From contig SPDT01000010.1 of NCBI GenBank assembly GCA_008477525.1, positions 1,240,001 through 1,304,000 on the forward strand: a stretch of DNA of 64,000 nucleotides. Reading direction: 5' to 3'. The translations under genes were made by a program, and so were the position numbers. Below are positions 55,000 to 64,000 of this stretch, piece after piece. The stretch's first letter is position 1. The number at the start of each line of letters is the position of its first letter. The notes under the pieces were generated by a model. The model did no database searches, had not been told where the DNA came from, and worked only from the letters and a program-made list of their open reading frames with translations. This DNA is from Hypomyces perniciosus (taxonomy: Eukaryota; Ascomycota; Sordariomycetes; Hypocreales; Hypocreaceae).

Positions 55000-57900
55000 A
55001 TGGAGCAGCTTCGTGTCGTTAGTTATTAACCTATAGTATTAGCAAGACTCTCACCAGAATATCGAGTTTCAGTGCATCGCCGATTTAGTTAGCGAGGCCC
55101 ATCTATTCTGCCACGCCCGTCGACTGATTTTTTTTCTTCTCTCTTTCTTTGGTATGAGGCCTCTTGGCTTAGCTTACGAGTAGAGAGAGAAGAGCCGATA
55201 GCCGTCATGATGATCCACCTCGCCATGTGTCGCCAAAGTGGGATATCGGACGGGAAGAAGGGAGGGGTGTCTGTGAGTCAGAAAACAAGACGGAAGCCTA
55301 TTGCACCGCCTCACCGTGCTTCTTTTTTTAACAGCACAAATGAAGTGTTGTGCAGCTGCATTGGTGTGCATAAGTGTGAGTATTTGCACCGCCATCTGAG
55401 CAAGGTTGTGGCGTAGAGCTTATGCCGTCCAATTAGATGCAGCCATGAGGCTCGTTAATCCAAAAATGGAAGAGCACTGCACAGAGATGTGACTCGGAAC
55501 GGGTACCCGGGTAGAGACGCAGAATGATGGAATAAATGGAGAACGTCAGTGTTACTCAACAGCATCGGAACGGCGAAGAAGATCATGTCATGAGGGAGTA
55601 ACGTCGCATGGTATGTACGACGTTTGCTTCGGCATTTCTGTCTGTATCCTCACATGCATCGAAATGTCGTATGTATGCACGTCAGGAATCCTGTTTCGTG
55701 AACGCCGTCTATCCTCCGGTTGCTGTTGGGCGAGGCAGCCTCGCCGTGCCGAACGCCATTTCCCACCCCGTCGGGATACCCGGTTCTCGCTTGGATGCAC
55801 GAGGGGAAATCGAGAGTTGCGCCACTGAACGGTAGTAGTCTGTAAGGCGTGTGCATACGACTACATACGATGTTAGTAGAGTCGTAATATTGCCTTGGCT
55901 ATTTCGCAATGGTATCATGATGATGACAACGCATTGGTCAAGCCAACCTTGTAGTGCAGTAGGTAGTAGTAATAGTAGTAGTAGTAGTAGTCTGGTTCTC
56001 TCCACCACGAGAACGCTTGTACGTACGAGTAGGTAAAACGGAGACGATTAATCAATCTAGAACAATCCTTCCGGAGCACAGTCGAAGACGCCGTATTGAC
56101 TTCACTTGACCGGTACAAGGATTGGGTTTTGGTCGCTCCACTTGTCGCTCCCTGGTTTGCCCCAGAAACTCAAAAGCCGATGTGGATGCACGCCATTCCT
56201 AAAAGGGGGCCAATGTGCGCCGTTCCTCTGGTTGGTCAGGCTATATAAGCGACACGACCCTTAAAAGATGGAGCCGGAACAGCACGTTGACGCAAAGAGG
56301 GGGAGCCGAGCGCCGGGTGCATATTTTATGGGTCGCAGAGCCTCGCCGATTACCGCATGGGGATATTCGTAGAGGTCCCAAGGCTCTCAAGGTAGCTGAA
56401 GAAAAGGTCAAGACGTCGCACTGCACTCCATAACGGTCGATTCTCAAGACAAACTGCAGGGAGACAATCCAGCATGTCCAAATCCATGTAACATACCTGC
56501 TCCCACTTACCCGAGAAAAATGGGCAACTGTTGCCTGGCTTGCCGGATCGTTTCCCCAGTTTAATCTATCTTGCTGTTTCCATCCCTGCTTTATTCTTAC
56601 GAGGTACGAAGTTCTTTGTACATTTTTACGATTGAGGGTACGTACTACGTACTGTCCCGTACGATGCTAGTGCAGACGATGTATCCACGTAGATGTCTCG
56701 TGGTTTTGTCTCCTCATGAACTGATGTAGATATGTACTCCATATTATCACACAGATGTACGAGTACTCCGTACGAAGTAAGTAAGAATCTGACCCGCAGC
56801 CAGAGCGGAGTTTTATTGATTGGGATAAGCCGATGATTACCTCACAGGAACTATCGGCAAACTTTGTTCAGTGGTCCTCCTATAAGCTTGTTGGATATAG
56901 GCAGGCAAGATACTACTACTAGTACTTCGTACAGTGTAAAGTACTACACTCGTTAAGATTCTTGCTACCACACAGAATAATTTGGAAGACGGCACAGCTA
57001 GGTTGTAGGAGTTTAGTTAGTCAAACGACAGATCACTAATCCTGAGAATTTCATGGATCCCTCTCCTACCCGATTATCAGCATCAGATATTACGACGTCC
57101 TATTCCCCATCATCGCCATCCTTCAACCAAGGTCAGACGAACGATGATCCACAAGACAGAGCACGGGCCTACCCTGTGAGCCCTGACAAACGGATAAACA
57201 GACCGAATAAGACGAATTTCCAGATTCGGGAAGTGTACAAATGATGCATCATCGCGCGCCAGATCGCTGGCAGTGCGCGCGCACCCGTCGGAGCCGGGGC
57301 CACTAGATGGGCTGTTTTGCTGCCGGTTTGACGATACTATTGGTCAGAGTCTGGGGTTAAAGCGTAGTACAGACAGGGGGGACTAAAATGATCTGACATT
57401 TTTGCTTTTTTACTGCCCGGAATAGTAAGCAGTCATTTTTGTGCGGATATCCGCGTACCCAAACGATTGGGCTAGATGCGAAATGCATGTATTATCGGGG
57501 AAAGGATAACCTAGGTGGGTCACAATAAAAGGGTACGAGATGCACAACAACAGAAGCAACAAACATACGAGTAGAGGGTGTCCGGCATAACTAAACCTCC
57601 CTCCGTACGAAGTACGCGTAGCCGGAGATAAATAAACGGGGCTTCATAGAAATTGTGCATTCAATATCTCCGTTTCTCCATACGGAGTACTCGTATCGCT
57701 ATTATTCCTTTTCCAGAAGCGATTGAGCGAGTGGAGTCAAGTTCCGCGTCTGCGAGATTTCCGTACTTGTTGTCATTGCCCCTCTGCCAGTGCTACGACG
57801 GAGTATTACGAGTGGTACTAGTGGTATGAGAAGCCAAGACTGATAGGTTTGAAATACGAAGGCAATAATGTTCATTTCGTGATGTGACGAAAAAAAAACC

Positions 57901-58940
57901 AATCGGTAGGTAGTCTGCAATAGTTGACAGTAGTACAAAGTAGTCCAGGCTTGTGCTACTGCTATTACTACTACCAATCTCCATAGTGTTGTTGTTGGAT
58001 TGATTTCGCGCCACATGCAATTACTACCGTAGATGAGACGGAATACCTGTGTGTATGCTTTTGGCTCATATGCCCCTGTGCCAATGCAGCAGCCAAGCCA
58101 CATGCATTTTATGATTGACTCATCGTATGAGGCCCCAAAAGCACACATACGTACGGAGTACATTAGTATGTACGGTAGGCACGAAGCCGACAGCATCCTG
58201 ACGGTGACCAACCATCTGCCTTTATTGAAACCAGCAACGGCAGCGCAGAGACCCTCATGCACACACATGCAGAAATCACACAGGGTGGACTATCCGTGTA
58301 CAGATGTACGAGTACATCGACGGACTCGGTTTGTGGGGGCCGGTCTTCACTGTTTTTGGGGGTTCTTGTGCCCTCTCAGCACCATCGCCTCCCGTTATGA
58401 TCCTCATCTTTCGGCATTTCAACGCCTCCTCGCCGTGGCTTGCGGCGCAGGTTGGGTTCGACTTTGAAACAGATTTGCATGTACGCACATCCCGTAAGAG
58501 AATAGTTCCTTGTTAATAAGGACTGCTTCTATCATGTTGAGGCCTGGCCGTGCAGTTACAAATCAAGCAAAAAGTGCCATGCCAGGGATCCCCCGGCGAG
58601 CACCACGCACCTGGGAGACAAAAGACGACATCGACGAGTCAGTACTCTATACCTATTGTGCAGTGGAGATTTGGCAGTGGTGCAATGTAGCGGTACGCGA
58701 TGTAGATGATGTGCGCTGGCTGCCTCGCCGGCAAGCAAGGCCCTTGTGCTGGCTCGGAGGACGGTTCAACTGTCAAGGCCGAGATGTCCGAGCAGAGTCG
58801 AGGACGCCGCTGCCGGTCACCGGCAAGTACCGTGCAAAGGAAGCGGTACGTACCTCGGCAGCATGGCAGCCTGGTCTACGTACCAAGGCCTAGCACATGC
58901 CTAAAATTACCAGGGCATCGGGCTGTTGGATAATCGTACT
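55000..58940. other. Gene-poor region, part 4, with the densest palindromic elements
   Basis: No supported coding sequence. The minus-strand frame at 57702-58268 (188 codons) is hydrophobic in part but resembles nothing known to me. TACGGAGTA-family elements cluster at about 56599-56621, 56639-56666, 56757-56782, 56918-56946, 57602-57618, 57679-57694 and 58147-58176. A core-promoter-like set lies at 56204-56248. Confidence 0.5.
56204..56248 (+). promoter_or_regulatory. Core-promoter-like cluster: STRE, CCAAT and TATA box
   Basis: Within 45 nt, on the plus strand, are AGGGG (56204-56208, stress-element type), CCAAT (56210-56214) and TATATAAG (56242-56249). This is the best TATA context in the gene-poor region. 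It points toward the zinc-finger gene, whose ATG is 3.6 kb downstream. Use as a promoter is inferred. Confidence 0.4.
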
Positions 58941-59845
58941 CCTTGAAAGTCCACACCCTCCCCGTCTCCAGGCGGGACGCCCCTCTATTTAGCTTTCCAC
59001 GCCCTCTCCATCTCGGCACGCCCACCAAACCGGCATCGCGCCTACACCCGCCCGCCCACACGCCCTCCCTCTGCTACCCATGCTCCCGCGTTTCTTCTGC
59101 CCATACCCCTCTTCGACAAGGGCTCCCTCCTGGGCACTGCGCTGCCAAGGTCTGCTCGTCCTCCTCACACCCCCAGACCCCCCCCGGATGAGGCTGGCGC
59201 CTCTCTGCCCTACCATGTAGGTACATCCATGATGGACGAGCCTCCCACCCGTCGCATTGTACTCGCATCTTGCTTGCGATGGCCCACGATGCATGCGGTG
59301 TCTATATCTAAGTCGGGAGCCCCCAACATCTCGACTAGGACTTTGATACCAGACCATCTCCATCGACAGCAAACAGCTTCTTGGATCATAATCACTCACT
59401 TCTATCTTTGCAACGCAAGACGCAATTGTCCATCACAGCCTCAAGAGTCTCTGACTTGTCTTTCCACCATCGCACTGCCATCCGGGCCGAACCCTCGTTT
59501 CTCGCAACAACCCCACAAGCCAAAGCATCCTCTGCTTCCTTCGCGCCAGCGGTTCTCTGAGCACGGATTAATAAGAAAGACGGACATCAGTTGAAGGAGT
59601 CTAAAAAAACGCTTAATTCCGGACGTGCCACTCGTTCCAAACGATCCTCACCAGCAAAACTTTCCACAGACGGTTCTAGGTAAGGGATCATTGGCTCAGC
59701 CGGCATAATAGCCACGGAGATCCCTCGTTATAAGAGAAGCTCGAATCCTAACTTTGCGCGCCGGCTTACCAGGTGACCGCACGTTGAAGACGACATTGCC
59801 AACGACATTCGCTTCCGCGCCAATTCCACATATACAAACCACACA
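58941..59845 (+). promoter_or_regulatory. Proximal promoter and probable leader of the zinc-finger gene
   Basis: A very C/CT-rich tract runs from about 58945 to 59200, with TATTTA at 58986-58991, as in many filamentous-fungal promoters. The following ~650 nt before the ATG would be the leader. It contains an upstream frame of 121 codons (59229-59594) and a probable intron at 59680-59772. Confidence 0.5.
59680..59772 (+). other. Probable 5'-UTR intron of the zinc-finger gene
   Basis: Donor GTAAGG at 59680, branch-like CCTAAC at 59747-59752 and acceptor TTACCAG ending at 59772. This 93-nt intron would end 73 nt before the start codon. All three signals match the introns that are certain in this window. 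Confidence 0.55.
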
Positions 59846-62530
59846 ATGGCCTCTTTGGCCGAACAGCCCTTCAACCTGTTCGCCCAGCAGCAACAGCAGC
59901 ACGACAACTTCGCCCGCTACCCTTCGCCTCCTCTGAACGCAGTCTTCACATCTGCTCCCATGGACATGAGCATTGCCGCCGACGCCTTTGCAGCCTTTGG
60001 CCACCGCGCTGCCAGCCAAGAGATGTACACATCACCAAGCACCACCATGGGCTACGAGCCCTCACTATACGCCGATGCCACACCAAACTACATTCTCAAC
60101 AGCCGCGCCTCGCCCGCCATGTATCCCGAAGATGGCCTCCCTTCTTCCAGCCTGTCCACAGCTTCAGCGCCGTCTGCGCCCTCATCGGCCATCGGGTCGC
60201 CGCAGTCTAACCACGGCCAGATCGGCATGCAGGAGTGGAGCGCACATGGACTCGGTGTACAGCCCAGCATTGTGGGTGACTACATGGAATACTCGGCCTT
60301 TGGCGGCCCAGCAATAGAGGACCTGTCCACCTTTGACTTTGCTGCTGCGCACGCAAAATCCTTTGTCGGTGAGTTGATATTTTTTTTTTGCCCTTGAAAA
60401 TTCTCTTTTGGTCCTTGCATTTCTGCTTCTGTCGCTCTGGGGTGGTGTCTTTTCGGGGGTGGGTTGAATGGAGTTGCCGCCACCTTGGCTGTTCCCCTCT
60501 GCTACCTCGGGAGACGCAGACCCATATCTTGTCTCGTCGACACTGGGTAGTATTTTCCCTGTGGCACCTCTTTTGCTGGCAATCCCTGTTTCTCAGTGCT
60601 GCACGGCACCACACAGCCCACTGGAGCTGGCGGTGTTGGTTGGTTCATTGGACAGGCTTCAGGCGGCGTCAGTGCTTGGCCGACCTGTACGGAGCATGCA
60701 TGTTCGCTTCGTCCCAAATGCCCATCGCATCATCATCAACCAGCATCGCATCGGCATCACCGTGTTTTGTTTCTTTTTTCATCTCCCCACTCCACAATTG
60801 CGCTGTTCCACTCTTTGCTTTTTCCCTCTCCTCATCTCATCTCGCACATTCACATCACATCTCACTTGAGCGGCATGCATGGGGGCTGTTGTCCCGACTG
60901 AGACATTCCGCTGCCCACTGTGCTCTCGCTACGAGGAAAAGGAACGCCGAGACCCAACTCACTGCTCTCTCTCCATTGCAATTGGTCCATTTTCGAACCC
61001 ATTCCAAGGCATACGTTTTTGGATGCCTTGCTTGCTCCCCCCCGCCTCCCTCGAGTCGCCTTGCTTGCTTTACTCCTCATCAATGCTCAACCCCCGCGTT
61101 TTGCAACGTCTCAGCATCTATAATGAACGTTACTTGCTAACAATTGGTTCGTGTCGACAGACCCTTCTTTGATCCACCCAGAAATCAGCCGGCCGCCAAT
61201 GGCGATCCCTCCATATGATGGCCATTTTCAACCAGCTCACCAATATCCTCCCACCTCTCCTTCCGCTGTCTCATCATCCCCTCAGCCTCACATGATCCGC
61301 ACCAACAGCTCATCACCATTTCTCCATGGCGGGGCCTTCCAGCCTGCCTACGTCGCCAGCCCTTACATCACCTCCATGGACCCCAATGCCCGCCGTCTGA
61401 GCATGGGCAACTTCATCTCGCCGACATCAGCAGAGTATCCCAGCGGCGATGAGACCAAGGAGAAGCAGCGATGCACCTATCCGGACTGCGGCAAGATCTT
61501 CAAGGATCTCAAGGCTCACATGCTCACTCACCAGAATGAGCGCCCTGAGAAGTGCCCCATCCAGACCTGCGAGTACCATATCAAGGGCTTTGCTCGCAAG
61601 TACGACAAGAACCGCCATACCCTGACCCATTACAAAGGGACCATGGTGTGCGGCTTCTGCCCTGGATCTGGATCATCCGCGGAGAAGTCCTTTAACCGCG
61701 CTGATGTCTTTAAGAGGCACCTGACGGCCGTTCACGGTGTTGAGCAGACGCCCCCCAACAGCCGCAAGAAGTCTGCGACAGGTGTGAACGCAGGCAAGAA
61801 GCTCACTGGATATGATGCCGGTGCCACGGGCAAGTGCAGCACTTGCTCACAGACCTTCTCCAGTGCTCAGGACTTCTACGAGCACTTGGACGACTGTGTT
61901 CTGCGCATCGTCCAGCAGGAGGATCCTGCTGAGGCCATCAATGCCAAGCGACTAGCTGAGGTGGAGAACGACAAGAACGTCCACCAGACTCTGGAGAAGA
62001 ACAACCTGCCTACCACCACCCAGACAACTCAGATCGAGGAGGATGAGGATGACTATGACATGTTGGACGATGATGAGGTCGGTGATGCCTCCAAGTCCAT
62101 GTCTGCCTCAGGCAGGAAGAAGATGAACCCTCCCAACGGTGTTCAGAAGTCCCGTGGCATCACACACTCCCGTGGTGGCGTTCCTCTATCTACCAAGACC
62201 AGAGGTCGCAAGAATCGCCGCGATTATCCCTCATCCTGGGGATTCGACAAGGGTCAGATGACAATGAAGAAGAGAATCATGGCTGTCTTTGATGGCCCTC
62301 GCCGACTGGCCAAGGATGACATGATGCTGTCGACCGATCACGAGGTCCGCATCAAGTTGTCGGATGGCAAGTCCTATGTCACTGACCTCGATGTCCAGAC
62401 CCTCAAGCGAGCTGAGGGTTTTCTCAACGCCACTGAAGACGAGAAAGGCCCTTGGATCTCAGACGATCCCACCGAGGAACAGCTGAAGGAGATGCAAGAG
62501 ATGCTCAAGACCACCACTTCCAACCTCTGA
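59846..62530 (+). CDS. C2H2 zinc-finger transcription factor with a 792-nt intron
   Basis: Exons 59846-60368 and 61161-62530 give 630 residues. The N-terminal ~275 residues are Ser/Pro/Ala/Gln-rich and disordered. Zinc fingers follow at about 279-420. The first is CTYPDCGKIFKDLKAHMLTH, then a CPIQTC...FARKYDKNRHTLTH finger, a CGFC...FNRADVFKRHLTAVH finger and a degenerate CSTCSQTF...EHLDDC unit ending in Cys. An acidic stretch (about 465-480) and a basic KTRGRKNRRDYPSSWGF region come next. The last 100 residues are conserved-looking but unknown to me. It is a likely nuclear regulator of transcription. The intron (GTGAGT, GCTAAC, GACAG) keeps frame as GTC-G|AC. I do not recognise the specific orthologue. 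The 17-kb gene-free upstream region suggests complex control. Confidence 0.88.
60369..61160 (+). other. Unusually long intron (792 nt) of the zinc-finger gene
   Basis: About ten times the size of the other introns here. It is CT-rich in several parts and is open for 250 codons (60388-61140) in a frame unlike that of either exon. The composition is typical of a fungal promoter, so a second, internal start of transcription is possible. It would give a protein from Met codons at about 61199 or 61292 that keeps all zinc fingers. Confidence 0.7.
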
Positions 62531-63649
62531 GTGGAGGATGCTGAACTGTATATCAACTACTCTCACATCTTCTTTCTCTCTTCTCTTTCTCTCTCTAGCC
62601 CTCAGCACATGGAGGAGGGAAATGGTACCCTGATCGGGTCACGGATACTACTACTGTTTAGAAGCATGGCAGACGGCGCATGGGAAATGTACTGGACAAC
62701 GGCATGGATGATGACTTTTTGGATGGGAATGCCAACGACTCCTCACACCAGAAATGGGTGGGCTGTCCTGATTGATACCCTGTGTTTTTTTGCGTGTTTG
62801 GCATAACGGCGCAATCACCTGGGATGAATTCTTCATGGGGGGACACATGGATCTCTCTGGCTAGTAATGCCGACCCAACAGGGTCTCTCCCCACTTGCTA
62901 TATTTTTTCCCTTGGTTTTTATACCATCCTTTGCCAGATGGGACTGTGCATACTTCATCGCCTGTACATAATGACGCCCTCTGTGGCAGAGGGTTGGTTT
63001 GGATGTTTTGGGCGCTTTCGGGGGCGAGGGATAATGTTTATGTTTTGTATAGGATAGTATATGGAGGGGAGTTTCTGGCATTGCACACCAAATCGGTGCT
63101 TGATGAGCGTTGAAATGATACTATCGCGCATTCTGTGCGTGTTTGAACTTGACCATCTCTTCTTGTGCATCATGAGTGACTTGTTATGATTTGAATAAAT
63201 GTCGATTGATGGTAGTTCTGTTTGAATGAAGACTAGGTGGAGGCCATTGATAACGCCTCGAGCGGGCAAATTTCTCTGCCCCTCCCCCACCTTGCAAGAA
63301 CAGCAACGCAAACACTATCATATTGGGTTCCGAGTCTTGTCGTTCGGCCTGAGTAAAAGACTCACGAAATATCCCAAGGATTGACAGACATATAGGCAAA
63401 TTGTTCGACGGTGCTTTGCTTCAAGTCTTGTGATAATTGTCACATCCCAGTGCTGGAGACGGCCAACTAGATCACAGAACAGCAAGTGAGACGACGACAT
63501 CCTTTTGAAGACGGGGACAAAGATCTTGTGCTGTGCGTGCCTGTTGGAGGATTCGGAATTCGGCGACTCATCCATCTCATCTTCTACTGCCTCGAATCGG
63601 ACCTTCAACATCGGATAATTGAGCTTGGGGAGTGGCTCCCTGGTGCAAA
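62531..63649. promoter_or_regulatory. Tandem intergenic region zinc-finger gene to methyltransferase gene
   Basis: 1.1 kb with a pyrimidine-rich early 3' UTR (62560-62600) and AATAAA at 63194-63199. The promoter of the last gene lies at the right. No gene is seen. Confidence 0.5.
63194..63199 (+). terminator. Polyadenylation-signal-like AATAAA
   Basis: A perfect AATAAA 664 nt after the zinc-finger stop codon. If used, the 3' UTR would be long, in line with the long leader. Confidence 0.35.
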
Positions 63650-64000
63650 ATGGCAGCCCTCACATCGCGCATCACCCTCAAGGGCGATGAGCCCGCTGGC
63701 CCAGAGGATTATCTCTCCACCTCGCTCGGCGTCATCTTCCCAGACGACGTGACCAACCAACATGGCGACGCAGACCACTCTCTCATCTACGCCTCTCCCC
63801 GTCTGCCCAAGCCGCTGCTGATTGATCTTGCTGACCCGGAGGGCGAGACCGACCGGAAGCTGTTTAGCCACTACCTGTGGAATGCGTCGCTGCTGCTGGC
63901 GGAGTTGGTTGAGCGGGATTCCCTGGAGCAAGGAGAAGCAACCGAGGAGAGGGAGACGAGTCTGGGCGATGGCGTGAGCTTTGATATCAGGGGCTTGTCG
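63650..64000 (+). CDS. Family-16-type methyltransferase (nicotinamide N-methyltransferase-like), N-terminal part
   Basis: Open from ATG 63650 to the window edge (117 residues), so the gene is cut by the window. The N-terminus has the pattern of fungal proteins annotated as Nnt1/lysine-methyltransferase-like: a LGVIFPDDVTNQHGDA segment, a PKPLLIDLADP strand, then LFSHYLWNASLLLAELVE, the entry to the Rossmann-fold methyltransferase domain. The SAM-binding motif should begin just past the visible FDIRGLS. Members methylate proteins or small molecules; the substrate cannot be told from this fragment. Confidence 0.65.
   Translation, partial: MAALTSRITLKGDEPAGPEDYLSTSLGVIFPDDVTNQHGDADHSLIYASPRLPKPLLIDLADPEGETDRKLFSHYLWNASLLLAELVERDSLEQGEATEERETSLGDGVSFDIRGLS

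Noticed and set aside
42832..59845. Degraded transposon or RIP-mutated block
   Set aside because: I see no terminal repeats, no transposase or reverse-transcriptase fragments, and no strong TA-rich bias by eye. A computed RIP index would settle it.

Overview
This is a window of nuclear DNA from a filamentous ascomycete (Pezizomycotina, most likely Sordariomycetes/Hypocreales). The evidence is many short GT-AG introns (about 48-120 nt) with CTAAC or CTGAC branch sites, protein families typical of that group (Ecm14 pseudo-carboxypeptidase, Tlg2 syntaxin, fungal COX7, glycogenin with a long Pro/Ser tail) and CT-rich promoters. The species cannot be named from the sequence alone. Introns were placed by eye, using splice consensus and reading-frame continuity with the known families; no transcripts were available.

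The first 43 kb is gene-dense, with 17 genes. In order they are: ecm14 (-), a Sec7-PH Arf-GEF (+), SRP72 (-), an NCBP3-like RNA-binding protein (+), a mitochondrial OXNAD-type oxidoreductase (-), AP-1 gamma adaptin (-), calmodulin (-), the t-SNARE Tlg2 (+), a PPR-like mitochondrial protein (-), cytochrome oxidase subunit 7 (+), clathrin light chain (-), Rtt103-like CID protein (+), Mdl1-type mitochondrial ABC transporter (+), monoacylglycerol lipase (+), a Mn-type CDF transporter (+), glycogenin (+) and the Hrd1 ERAD ubiquitin ligase (-). Several of these act on one pathway: SRP72 and Hrd1 at the ER, and the Arf-GEF, AP-1 gamma, clathrin light chain and Tlg2 at the trans-Golgi/endosome. Calmodulin lies between the last group.

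From about 42.8 to 59.8 kb I find no gene I can support. This 17-kb stretch is not obviously AT-rich or transposon-derived. It holds microsatellites, CT-rich tracts, one good TATA/CCAAT/STRE core-promoter-like cluster (about 56.2 kb), a splice-like signal set (about 50.2 kb) and many copies of a short palindromic motif family (TACGGAGTAC / TACGAAGTAC) that is also scattered through the other intergenic regions. It ends at a C2H2 zinc-finger transcription factor gene (59.8-62.5 kb) that has a 792-nt intron and a probable 5'-UTR intron. This layout is what one would expect of a developmental regulator with a very large upstream control region or long leader. The window closes inside a family-16-type methyltransferase gene (+).

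The most interesting items are the giant regulatory-looking desert with its palindromes, the unusual intron structure of the zinc-finger gene, the grouping of TGN/clathrin genes, and the near-empty first exons (an ATG-only exon in calmodulin).
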